From the NCBI GenBank assembly GCA_026982515.1, contig JALSGY010000333.1, positions 1 through 14,856 on the forward strand: DNA of 14,856 bases, read 5' to 3'. The DNA comes from Paracoccaceae bacterium (GTDB lineage: Bacteria > Pseudomonadota > Alphaproteobacteria > Rhodobacterales > Rhodobacteraceae). Below, in pieces: positions 1 to 7,357 of this stretch. The notes under the pieces were generated by a model. It saw only the letters and a program-made list of their open reading frames with translations. It did not search any database and was not told where the DNA came from. The position numbers were made by a program, and so were the translations under genes. The first letter of the stretch is position 1. Every line of letters starts with the position of its first letter.

Positions 1-20
1 CGATTCGCGGCAAGTAAAAT

Positions 21-57
21 GTTACGAGACTCGCGAAATTTTTCGCGGGTCGGTAAC
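21..57 (-). terminator. Probable terminator hairpin after the secretion operon
   Basis: This long imperfect inverted repeat lies about 40 bases past the stop codon of the HlyD-type gene, in the direction of its transcription. The outer arms are GTTAC (21-25) and GTAAC (53-57). The inner arms 28-37 and 42-51 pair with one G:T wobble, around a short A/T loop; a small GA/G internal loop separates the two parts. On the minus strand the stem is followed by ATTTTACTT, which is U-rich but not a clean U-run. The position and stem length fit an intrinsic terminator; the imperfect tail is the weak point. It could also serve a convergent gene outside the window. Confidence 0.5.
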
Positions 58-96
58 TTTGCCGTGCGGCTGTGGCAAAAGCTGCGCGCGCTCATC

Positions 97-1425
97 CTAC
101 ATGTTTTCAGGAACCGGGCGAAACGCCCTTGCCAGGTAATCGGAAATCGGGCGCAGAAAAAGGGCGATTGGGGTGGCTGGTTCACTCGTGACGAACACCT
201 CGACGGGCATGCCGGGGGACAGGCCGGTTTCCGCCAGCCGCGCCAGCCCGGCCCGCTCAGGTGTGATGACCACGAGGAAATAGCCCTGCCCGCTGCGCTC
301 GTCGACAGAGGCGTCTGCGGCAATGCGCGCCACCGTACCGGGGATGTCCGGCGAGGCCGGCAGCCCCAGCGAGGTAAAGCGCAGGCGCACCGCCCCGCCC
401 TTGCGCAGCTTGTCGATGTCGCGGGGCGGGATGCGCGCGTAGACGAGCATCTCTTCCCCTTCGGGGACGAGATTCATGATCGGCTCGCCCGGGCCCACAA
501 CAAGCCGTTCGGCGATGGCGCGGCTGCCCTGCACGATGCCGTCCATGGGGGCGCGCAGTTCCGTGCGTTTCAGCTGCTCAAGAAGCCGGGCGCGTTCTGC
601 GTTCAGCCGGGTTTCGGCTTCCTGAACGTCCCGCAGCTCCGCGCTGGCGCGAGATTGCTCCTGCTGACGGCGCTGGCGAAGCTGAAGTTCCAGGGCGGCG
701 ATCTGGCCGCGCAGGCCGGCCAGCCCGGCCGTCAGCCGGCCGATCTCTCCCCCGATGCCGGCGATTTCGCGCTCCAGCCGGCTGAGTTCGGCGCGCGGGG
801 CGAGGCCCTGGCGTTCCAGCGCACGCTTCCTTTCCAGTTCGTCCCGGGCGATGCGCAGCTGGGTGCGGCGGGCCTGCAGCTGCCTTTCGAGGCCGGCGAG
901 CTGCTTTTCCATGCGCACCCGCTCCACCGTCACCTGCCGTTGCAACAGGGTCAGCCGGTTGCGGGCGGCCGCAAGCAGCCGCCGATGGTTTTCGATCCGC
1001 GATCGTGCCCGGGTTTCGTCAAGCAGGGAATTTGCGGGAAGGGGAGGGGGGGCGAAGCTGCCTTCTCCGGCGATCTCGGCCTCAAGCCGTGCCCGCGCGA
1101 GCGAAAGCTCGAACAGGCGCGCCTTTAGCGCGACCAGTTCCCGCCGCGGGGCCGTGTCATCGAAACGCAGCAGCAGATCGCCGGCCTGCACGCGGTCGCC
1201 GTCGCGGGCCAGGATTTCGCGGATCATCCCGCCCTGGGGGTGCTGGATGACCTGCCTTCCGGAGGCCGGCCGCAGCACGCCGGTGGCGACCACGCTGTCC
1301 GAAATCCGCGCGGTGGATCCCCAGTAGAGCGGCCCCAGCCACAGCAGTGTCAGCGCCAGGTAGCCGATGATCAGTGGCACGGCCGGACGCAGAGGCGGGG
1401 CATCATCTGCGGCGCAATGTGTCAT
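97..1425 (-). CDS. prsE: HlyD/PrsE-family type I secretion periplasmic adaptor subunit
   Basis: This 442-residue protein is the membrane-fusion component of a type I secretion system. It links an inner-membrane ABC exporter to a TolC-like outer-membrane channel. There is a short cytoplasmic N-terminus, one membrane segment at about residues 16-36, and a lipoyl-type half-motif at about 45-90. A long Arg/Glu/Leu-rich coiled coil follows (about 95-285), then the second lipoyl half (LRAPMDGIVQG), a beta-barrel region and the family-typical C-terminal motif DYLARAFR. The length is normal for the family. The ATG overlaps the stop of the upstream ABC gene (ATGA, 1422-1425), so the two are probably translationally coupled. 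No secreted substrate or outer-membrane gene lies in the window. The family is clear; the symbol is by analogy with rhizobial PrsE, and the cargo is unknown. Confidence 0.88.
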   Translation of the reverse strand: MTHCAADDAPPLRPAVPLIIGYLALTLLWLGPLYWGSTARISDSVVATGVLRPASGRQVIQHPQGGMIREILARDGDRVQAGDLLLRFDDTAPRRELVALKARLFELSLARARLEAEIAGEGSFAPPPLPANSLLDETRARSRIENHRRLLAAARNRLTLLQRQVTVERVRMEKQLAGLERQLQARRTQLRIARDELERKRALERQGLAPRAELSRLEREIAGIGGEIGRLTAGLAGLRGQIAALELQLRQRRQQEQSRASAELRDVQEAETRLNAERARLLEQLKRTELRAPMDGIVQGSRAIAERLVVGPGEPIMNLVPEGEEMLVYARIPPRDIDKLRKGGAVRLRFTSLGLPASPDIPGTVARIAADASVDERSGQGYFLVVITPERAGLARLAETGLSPGMPVEVFVTSEPATPIALFLRPISDYLARAFRPVPENM

Positions 1426-3140
1426 CTGCCGGCCGCCTCGGCCGGGGGCGGGCCGGCTGTTCCCACGACCTCCTGCAGGGGGCCGCGGCGGGCCACCCGG
1501 CCGCGCTCCAGCAGCAGGAAATCATCGCATTCCGAAAGGACGGCCGGCTGGTGGGACATGACGACAACCGTTCCTCTTGCGGCCTTGTGTGCCCGGATCA
1601 CTGCGTTGAGTGCCTGGATACCCTTGAAATCCAGCCCCGCGCCGGGCTCGTCCAGGACCAGCAGGACAGGGGCGCCGTACAGCGCGCGCGCCAGGGCCAG
1701 ACGTTGCAGGAAGCCATCGGGCAGAGGGGAACCGGTGGTGTCCAGGGGGGTGTTGTAGCCCTCTGGCAGGCGCAGGATGTCGGCGTGAATCCCGGCCCGC
1801 CGCGCGGCCAGCACAACGGCTTCCGGCCCGGGGGCAGGGGCCGTGGCGGCGATGTTCCGGGCGATCGTGCCCCCGAACCATACGGGGCGCTGGGGAAGAT
1901 ACCCCAGCCGCCGGGCGAGTGCCTCGGGGGGATGGCTGGCCAGCGGCATGCCGTCGAGCAGGACCTTGCCGCAGCAGGGCGCAAGGACGCCGGCGAGCAG
2001 CTTCGCCAGGGTGGTCTTGCCGCTGCCGCTGGGGCCCAGAACCCCGAGGGCGGTGCCCGGTTCAACCTCGAACCCGACCTCTTCCAGGGCCGGCTCCAGG
2101 CCCTTGCGGTAGCGCATGCTCACCCCGCTGACCGCGAGCCGGCCGGCCGGCGCGGGCAGGGCGGGCGGGGTGCTTCGGGGGGTGGTGTCGGCAAGAAGCT
2201 TGCCCAGCGCCCGTCTGGCGAGTGTGGCCTTGCGCAGCACGGGCCAGTGCAGGGAAAGCTGCTCGATTGGGGAGAGGGCGCGCCCCATCAGCACCGAAGC
2301 GGCGATGATCGCGCCGGCCGAGATTTCGTCGCGCAGGGCCAGCGCCGCCCCCAGGGCCAGCATCGCCGACTGCAGGAAATAGCGCAAGGCGCGCGAGAAG
2401 GAGGCAAAGCCCTCCGACATGCCGCCGGCGCGGTGGCCGAGGCGAAGGCTGCGTGCCAGCCCGCCCTGCAGCTGCCTTGAGAGGGATGCGGCCATGCCCG
2501 GCAGGGCGGCTGCCCCGTCCGGCCCGCCGGCCCGGGCGACCAGCGCGGCAAGTTCGGCCCGTGCGGCATGGGCCTGTGCGCGCCCCTTGCGGGCCAAGCG
2601 ATGGTTCAGCCCGGCGGCCAGCAGAAGAAGCGCCCCGCCGGCCACGGCCAGCCATCCCAGCAGCGGGTGAAACAGGAATATCCCGGCGGTGAACAGCGGC
2701 GCCCAGGGCAGATCGTGCAGGGCCAGGGCCGAGGGCGTGGAAAGGTGCCGGTGGAGGCTTTCGAGATGTTTGAGGGCCTGCGCCAGGGGGGGGGCGCCTG
2801 CGCCTGGCCGCAGTGCGGCCCGGACCACCGGAGGATGCAGCCTGGTCATCAGCCGGGCGGCGGCCGCGGCCATGGTCCGGCGGCGGGCGTATTCGAGCAG
2901 CCCGTAGAGAAACATGAGCAGACTGACGAGCGCGAACAGTGCCACGAGCGTCTCTACAGAGCGCGAGGCAAGCACCCGGTCATAGACCTGCAGCATGAAC
3001 ACCGGCCCGGTCAGCAGCAGCAGGTTGGCGAACAGGCCGAACAGAATGGCCGAGACGACAAGCCCCCTGTCGGGGGTGAAAAGGCCGGAAAACCCGCTGT
3101 GCCTGTCCGTGCTCACCTTTGCCGCCCCGCTTGATGCCAT
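1422..3140 (-). CDS. prsD: Type I secretion ABC permease/ATPase (PrsD/PrtD family)
   Basis: This 572-residue half-transporter powers type I export with the adaptor encoded next. The N-terminal part carries the family motif MLQVYDRVLASRS (about residues 49-61) and several membrane segments (about 28-50, 64-84, 150-178, 254-290). The nucleotide-binding domain has Walker A GPSGSGKTT (369-377), a Q-loop Gln417, Walker B VLLVLDE (492-498) and an H-loop His530. The ABC signature is unusual: LPDGF at 473-477 where LSGGQ is expected, although the following QRLALARAL is intact. The ATG at 3140 is the first start after an in-frame stop but has only a poor Shine-Dalgarno sequence, so a downstream GTG (codon 9) is possible. 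There is no N-terminal C39 peptidase, so the substrate is probably an RTX-like protein or similar, encoded elsewhere. Confidence 0.88.
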   Translation of the reverse strand: MASSGAAKVSTDRHSGFSGLFTPDRGLVVSAILFGLFANLLLLTGPVFMLQVYDRVLASRSVETLVALFALVSLLMFLYGLLEYARRRTMAAAAARLMTRLHPPVVRAALRPGAGAPPLAQALKHLESLHRHLSTPSALALHDLPWAPLFTAGIFLFHPLLGWLAVAGGALLLLAAGLNHRLARKGRAQAHAARAELAALVARAGGPDGAAALPGMAASLSRQLQGGLARSLRLGHRAGGMSEGFASFSRALRYFLQSAMLALGAALALRDEISAGAIIAASVLMGRALSPIEQLSLHWPVLRKATLARRALGKLLADTTPRSTPPALPAPAGRLAVSGVSMRYRKGLEPALEEVGFEVEPGTALGVLGPSGSGKTTLAKLLAGVLAPCCGKVLLDGMPLASHPPEALARRLGYLPQRPVWFGGTIARNIAATAPAPGPEAVVLAARRAGIHADILRLPEGYNTPLDTTGSPLPDGFLQRLALARALYGAPVLLVLDEPGAGLDFKGIQALNAVIRAHKAARGTVVVMSHQPAVLSECDDFLLLERGRVARRGPLQEVVGTAGPPPAEAAGR

Positions 3141-3341
3141 GCGGCCCGGCGCATTCCGTCACCGCGGGCCGGATCGCACCGGCGCCTGACGAGTGCGGAG
3201 CGTCGGGATCGCCCACGGGCAATCTGCCCTGCGCATGGCTAAGAAAGCGTGAAGGCGTGGCGATTTCCGGCCGGGCACGGTGCCGGACGTGGCTGGAAGC
3301 GGCTATCCGGCCAGAGGCCGACGCTCAGCCTTTCCGGCCCG
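3141..3341. other. Intergenic gap between the seven-gene operon and the secretion operon
   Basis: This 201-base gap must hold the end of the upstream operon transcript and the promoter of the secretion operon. It contains three small GC-rich palindromes: CGGCC-AGA-GGCCG (3308-3320), GGCAC-G-GTGCC (3274-3284) and GGGCA-ATC-TGCCC (3217-3229). None is followed by a U-run on the minus strand, so I cannot call an intrinsic terminator. I see no convincing -35/-10 pair. The 3217-3229 palindrome could be an operator for the secretion genes, but nothing supports this beyond its position. Confidence 0.3.
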
Positions 3342-4487
3342 TCAAAGGCAGGCCTTGAGCAGGGCGAGGGTGTTTTCCTTTGTCATCTCCACGGGGTTGC
3401 CGCCGACGCTGGGATCTTTCAGCGCCATTTCGGCAATCTCCTCCAGCCGGTCTTCGCGCACCCCCATTTCGGACAGCGTGGCGGGAATGCCCAGCTCGGT
3501 GCGCATCTCGATCACCGCCTCGAGGAAGCCGTTAAAGCCGCCCTTGATTCCGAGGTAGTCGGCGGCCCGCGCGATCACCTCCTCGATGGCCGGGCGGTTG
3601 AATTCCAGGCAGGCAGGCATGACGCAGGCGTTGGTGGTGCCGTGGTGGGTGTTGTAGATCGCGCCGATCGGGTGGGAGATGGCGTGGATCACCCCCAGCC
3701 CCTTCTGGAAGGCCACCGCGCCCATGGCGGCCGCACTCATCATGTGGGCGCGCGCTTCCAGATCGGAGCCGTCGGCATGGGCGCGCGGCAGGTATTCGCG
3801 CACCAGCCGCATGCCCTCCAGCGCGATCCCCTGGCTCATCGGATGGTAATGGGGCGAGCAGTAGGCCTCGAGGCAATGGGCGAAGGCATCCATGCCGGTG
3901 CCGGCGGTGATCGCCCGGGGCATGCCGACGGTGAGTTCGGGGTCGCAGATCACCACCGAGGGCAGCAGCTTCGGGTGGAAGATGATCTTCTTCACATGGG
4001 TTTCGGAGTTGGTCAGCACCCCGGCGCGCCCCACCTCCGAGCCGGTGCCGGCGGTGGTGGGCACGGCGATGATCGGGGCGATGGCCTCGGCGTTGGCGCG
4101 CGTCCACCAGTCATCGACATCCTCGAAATCCCACACCGGGCGGGTCTGGCCGACCATCAGCGCGATCAGCTTGCCCAGGTCCAGCCCCGAGCCGCCGCCG
4201 AAGGCGATGACGCCATCGTGGCTGCCGGCCTTGTAGGCCATCACCCCGGCCGCAAGGTTGGCCTCGTTGGGGTTGGGGTCCACCTCCGAGAACAGCCCGC
4301 GCCCCAGCCCGGCATCCTCGAGAATGTCAAGCGCCAGCGCGGTGACGGGAAGCTCGGCCAGGCCGCGGTCGGTGACCAGCAGCGGGCGCTTGATGCCGGC
4401 GGCCGCGCAGGCTTCGGGAAGTTCGCTGATCCGCCCCGCCCCGAAGCGGATGGCGGTGGGATAGGACCAGTTGGCGGTTGGTATCAT
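3342..4487 (-). CDS. Iron-containing (group III) alcohol dehydrogenase
   Basis: This 381-residue NAD(P)-dependent dehydrogenase is of the FucO/iron-ADH type and is expected to interconvert an alcohol and an aldehyde in the cytoplasm. Visible motifs are the nucleotide-binding GGGSGLDLGK (97-106) and PTTAGTGSEVG (143-153). The metal ligands match FucO: Asp200 and His204 in DAFAHC, His272 in ISHPIG, and His282 in NTHHG. The metal may be Fe2+ or Zn2+. The frame stays open far upstream, but the real start is the ATG at 4487. It overlaps the aldehyde dehydrogenase stop (ATGA, 4484-4487), has a GAGGAAAG Shine-Dalgarno sequence, and begins the family-typical segment YPTAIRFGAG. It is the last gene of the operon. 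Context suggests that it oxidises the hydroxyl of a gamma-glutamylated amino alcohol; the true substrate is unknown. Confidence 0.92.
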   Translation of the reverse strand: MIPTANWSYPTAIRFGAGRISELPEACAAAGIKRPLLVTDRGLAELPVTALALDILEDAGLGRGLFSEVDPNPNEANLAAGVMAYKAGSHDGVIAFGGGSGLDLGKLIALMVGQTRPVWDFEDVDDWWTRANAEAIAPIIAVPTTAGTGSEVGRAGVLTNSETHVKKIIFHPKLLPSVVICDPELTVGMPRAITAGTGMDAFAHCLEAYCSPHYHPMSQGIALEGMRLVREYLPRAHADGSDLEARAHMMSAAAMGAVAFQKGLGVIHAISHPIGAIYNTHHGTTNACVMPACLEFNRPAIEEVIARAADYLGIKGGFNGFLEAVIEMRTELGIPATLSEMGVREDRLEEIAEMALKDPSVGGNPVEMTKENTLALLKACL

Positions 4488-5872
4488 TTCAGGGCTTTCC
4501 TCAGATGGTAGGATTTGGGTCTGGTCAGGTTGTGATAGCCGAGCACCGAAAGCGCCCCGCCGCGCCCGGTGTTCTTGCAGCCGGTCCAGCACAGGGCCGG
4601 GTCGAGGTAATCGCAGCGGTTCATGTAGATGGTGCCGGTCTCGATCTGCGCACCGATGCGGGCGGCGCGCTCGGGATCGGCTGTCCAGAGTGAGGCGGTG
4701 AGCCCGAACTCGCTGTCGTTCATCAGCGCGATCGCCTCTTCGTCGGAGGAGACCTTCATGATCCCGACCACGGGGCCGAAGCTTTCCTCGCGCATCACCC
4801 GCATGGAGTGGTCCACGTCCACCAGGATCTGCGGGGCCAGGTAGGTGCCGCCGTCGTCTTCGGGGAACAGCGCCGGGTCGATCAGGGCGCGCGCGCCCTT
4901 TTCCACGGCCTCGGCGATGTGTTCGCGCACCAGGTTGGCGAAACGGATGTTGGCCATCGGGCCGATGGTGGTTTCGGGCTCCAGCGGGTTGCCCAGCTTG
5001 TAGCCGGACACCAGCGCCACGGCCTTTTCCACGAAGGCATCGAAGAGGGATTCGTGGACATAGATACGTTCGATCCCGCAGCAGCACTGGCCGGAGTTGA
5101 ACATCGCCCCGTCCATCAGCACATCCACGGCCGCGTCCAGATCGGCATCCTCCATCACGTAGCCCGGATCCTTGCCGCCCAGCTCCAGACCCAGGCCGGT
5201 GAAGGTGCCGGCGGCGGCGCGCTCCATCTCCTGGCCGCCGCGCACCGAGCCGGTGAAGTTGACGAAACCGAAGGATTTCGCGGCGATCAGGGACGAGGTG
5301 GTTTCATGATCGAGGAAGACGTTGATGAACACGTCCTCGGGCACGCCCCCCGCATGCAGCGCCTCGGCCAGGCGTTCGCCGGCCAGCAGCGTCTGGGTGG
5401 CGTGCTTGAGCACCACCGTGTTGCCGGCGATCAGCGCCGGCACGATGGTGTTGATCGCCGTCAGGTAGGGATAGTTCCAGGGCGCGATCACCATCACCAC
5501 CCCGTGCGGTTCGCGCGCGATGTAGCGGAGGAAGGCGTCGGAGTTCTCGATCTCGATCGGGGCGAGGGCGGTCTCGGCGATGGAGGCCATGTGCTCGGCG
5601 CGTTCGCGCACCCCGCCGATCTCGCCGCCATAGCGCACCGGGCGGCCCATCTGCCAGGCCAGCTCCTCGACCACGCGGTCGTTCATGGCGGCCAGCGCCT
5701 TGATGCCGGCCATCACCAGCCGGCGGCGTTCGTCCAGCGGGCGCGCCGCCCAGCCCCCTTGCGCCTCGCGCGCACGCGCGACGGTATCCCGGGCCTGCCC
5801 GGGGCTCAGCACCGGGCGTTCCGCATAGACCGATCCATCGATCGGCGAGATGCAACGGATCATCTTCGTCAT
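4484..5872 (-). CDS. NAD(P)-dependent aldehyde dehydrogenase
   Basis: This 462-residue member of the ALDH superfamily oxidises an aldehyde to a carboxylate using NAD(P)+. The catalytic set is complete: Asn133 in PWNYP, Lys156 in VVLKHA, general base Glu230 in LELGGKDP, and nucleophile Cys264 inside GQCCCGIER. A later EESFGPVV motif is present. The three consecutive cysteines at the active site are notable but occur in some ALDH subfamilies. The ATG at 5872 has only a purine-rich GAGAAAGAG as ribosome site. It follows the ligase gene after a 61-base gap holding a GC hairpin, and overlaps the alcohol dehydrogenase by 4 bases. That pairing suggests consecutive oxidation of one alcohol to its acid, like PuuC acting on a gamma-glutamyl aldehyde. 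The exact substrate cannot be read from the sequence. Confidence 0.92.
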   Translation of the reverse strand: MTKMIRCISPIDGSVYAERPVLSPGQARDTVARAREAQGGWAARPLDERRRLVMAGIKALAAMNDRVVEELAWQMGRPVRYGGEIGGVRERAEHMASIAETALAPIEIENSDAFLRYIAREPHGVVMVIAPWNYPYLTAINTIVPALIAGNTVVLKHATQTLLAGERLAEALHAGGVPEDVFINVFLDHETTSSLIAAKSFGFVNFTGSVRGGQEMERAAAGTFTGLGLELGGKDPGYVMEDADLDAAVDVLMDGAMFNSGQCCCGIERIYVHESLFDAFVEKAVALVSGYKLGNPLEPETTIGPMANIRFANLVREHIAEAVEKGARALIDPALFPEDDGGTYLAPQILVDVDHSMRVMREESFGPVVGIMKVSSDEEAIALMNDSEFGLTASLWTADPERAARIGAQIETGTIYMNRCDYLDPALCWTGCKNTGRGGALSVLGYHNLTRPKSYHLRKALK

Positions 5873-5890
5873 GCTCTTTCTCGCTTGCTG

Positions 5891-5907
5891 GGCCGGTTGC
5901 GCCGGCC
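5891..5907 (-). repeat. Inverted repeat between the ligase and aldehyde dehydrogenase genes
   Basis: A perfect GGCCGG-TTGCG-CCGGCC repeat gives a 6-bp all-GC stem with a 5-base loop in the 61-base intercistronic gap. No U-run follows, so it is not a terminator by eye. In the operon mRNA it may act as a stability or processing element. It may also be only GC-rich spacer. Confidence 0.4.
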
Positions 5908-5933
5908 GGTTGTCCTGGGGCAGGCGGGGTGCC

Positions 5934-7301
5934 TCATGCCCGTTCGAAGCCGCGGGCGACCTCCCAGTCGGTGACGACGCGGTCGTATTCCTCCTGCTCC
6001 CACATGGCGGCGCGGTAGTAGTGGTCGATCACCTCGTCGCCGAAGGCCGCGCGCAGCATCTTGGAGCGTTTCATCGCGGTTGCCGCATCGCGCAGGGTGC
6101 GGGGGATGGAGCGCGCGCGCCTGGCGGCATAGGCATCGCCGACGAAGGGGGGCTCCAGCTCCAGCTCGCGCTCGATCCCGTCAAGCCCGGCGGCGATCAG
6201 GGCGGCGGCGGCGAGGTAGGGGTTGAGATCCGAGCCGCCCACCCGGCACTCGATGCGGATCGCCCTGGTGCCCTCGCCGCACATCCGGTAGCCGGCGGTG
6301 CGGTTGTCGCGGCTCCAGATCGCCTTGGTGGGGGCGAAGGTGCCCTCGGCGAAACGCTTGTAGGAGTTGACATAGGGAGCCAGGAACCAGGTGATCTCGC
6401 TGGCGTGCGCCAGAAGCCCGGCCACGTAATGGCGCATCAGCTTCGACATGCCCCATTCGGCTTTCTCGTCGTAGAACAGCGGCTTGCCGTCCAGCGTCCA
6501 CAGCGACTGGTGGATGTGGCTGGACGAGCCCGCCGTCTTGTGGCTGGGCTTGGCCAGAAACGTCAGGGCGCGGCCATTCTGCCAGGCGATCTCCTTTGCG
6601 CCGTTCTTGATGATGACGTGGTTGTCGGCGGTGTCGAGGACGTCGGAATAGCGGTAGTTGATTTCCTCCTGCCCGGCCTCGGCCTCGCCCTTGGAACATT
6701 CCACCGGAATGCCGGCGCCGAACAGCCCGTTGCGGATGGCGCGCATGACGCCCTCTTCCTTGGTGGTCTGGAAGATGTGGTAATCCTCGTTGTAGGCGCT
6801 GATCGGGGTCAGGCCACGATAGCCGGAATGGCGGGCCTGCTCGTAGGATTGCTCGAACAGGAAGAACTCCAGCTCGGTGGCCATCATCGCCCGCATGCCC
6901 TTGCCGGCGAGGCGGGTGATCTGCTGCTGGAGGATGGCGCGGGGCGAGTGGGACACGGGCTCGTGGGTGTGGTGGTCAAGCACGTCGCACAGCACCAGCG
7001 CCGTGCCCTCGAGCCAGGGGATCCGCCGCAGCGTGGCGAGATCGGGCTTCATCACGTAGTCGCCATAGCCCGAGGCCCAGCTCGACGAGGCGTACCCCTC
7101 GACGGTGAACATCTCCAGGTCGGTGGCCAGCAGGTAGTTGCAGCAGTGGCTTTCCTCCCAGGCGGTTTCCACGAAGTTGTGGGCATGAAAGCGCTTGCCC
7201 ATCAGCCGGCCCTGCATGTCCACGACACAGGCCAGGACGGTGTCGATCTCGCCGCTGATCACGGCCTCTTTCAGCGCCTCGAATGTCAGGTTGCCGGGCA
7301 T
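5934..7301 (-). CDS. Glutamine-synthetase-like gamma-glutamyl-amine ligase (PuuA/GlnT-like)
   Basis: This 455-residue GS-fold enzyme probably uses ATP to join the gamma-carboxyl of glutamate to an amine. GS landmarks are present: the metal-binding pair Glu143/Glu145 in TELEF, a GEAEAGQEE segment (205-213), His262 in SSHIHQSL, NSYKRF (312-317), the DNRTAGYR segment (332-339) and RIECRVGGSDLNPY (349-362). The classical adenylylation segment (NLYDLP) of housekeeping GlnA is not seen, and there is no glnB or ntr neighbour. Both argue against nitrogen-assimilation GS. The ATG at 7301 has a strong GAGGAGAA site. Its position between a transporter and two dehydrogenases resembles the Puu and isopropylamine/alaninol pathways. 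There the amine is masked by glutamylation so that a reactive amino-aldehyde does not cyclise or cause damage. The acceptor amine is inferred, not shown. Confidence 0.85.
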   Translation of the reverse strand: MPGNLTFEALKEAVISGEIDTVLACVVDMQGRLMGKRFHAHNFVETAWEESHCCNYLLATDLEMFTVEGYASSSWASGYGDYVMKPDLATLRRIPWLEGTALVLCDVLDHHTHEPVSHSPRAILQQQITRLAGKGMRAMMATELEFFLFEQSYEQARHSGYRGLTPISAYNEDYHIFQTTKEEGVMRAIRNGLFGAGIPVECSKGEAEAGQEEINYRYSDVLDTADNHVIIKNGAKEIAWQNGRALTFLAKPSHKTAGSSSHIHQSLWTLDGKPLFYDEKAEWGMSKLMRHYVAGLLAHASEITWFLAPYVNSYKRFAEGTFAPTKAIWSRDNRTAGYRMCGEGTRAIRIECRVGGSDLNPYLAAAALIAAGLDGIERELELEPPFVGDAYAARRARSIPRTLRDAATAMKRSKMLRAAFGDEVIDHYYRAAMWEQEEYDRVVTDWEVARGFERA

Positions 7302-7324
7302 GTCTTCTCCTCGTGGTCATGGGG

Positions 7325-7349
7325 CCGGGGGCGCATGCGGCGCCCCCGG
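7325..7349 (-). repeat. Strong stem-loop between the TRAP binding-protein and ligase genes
   Basis: A perfect 10-bp inverted repeat, with arms CCGGGGGCGC (7325-7334) and GCGCCCCCGG (7340-7349), surrounds a 5-base loop. It lies just after the stop codon of the substrate-binding protein gene and ahead of the ligase ribosome site. No U-run follows on the minus strand, so transcription probably continues. Similar 3' stem-loops protect mRNA of binding-protein genes such as malE from 3' exonucleases and help raise binding-protein levels over distal genes. That role is inferred from position and shape. Confidence 0.65.
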
Positions 7350-7357
7350 AGGGTTTC

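Noticed and set aside
3249..4511. Long plus-strand open frame opposite the alcohol dehydrogenase gene
   Set aside because: Shadow of a well-supported iron-ADH with all metal ligands. The same applies to the plus-strand frames at 19-1128, 1374-2480 and 4808-5974.
4488..5087. N-terminal extension of the alcohol dehydrogenase frame into the aldehyde dehydrogenase gene
   Set aside because: The extra residues are Arg/Pro/His-rich shadow sequence. The ATG at 4487 has a ribosome site, an ATGA overlap and gives the normal family length.
5934..7301. Housekeeping glutamine synthetase GlnA
   Set aside because: No adenylylation-site segment, no glnB/ntr neighbours, and the setting is catabolic; a gamma-glutamyl-amine ligase fits better, though some glutamine synthesis activity is not excluded.
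7325..7349. Rho-independent terminator between dctP and the ligase gene
   Set aside because: The stem is strong but no U-run follows on the transcribed strand, and the downstream genes lack a visible promoter of their own; a stability stem-loop is more likely.
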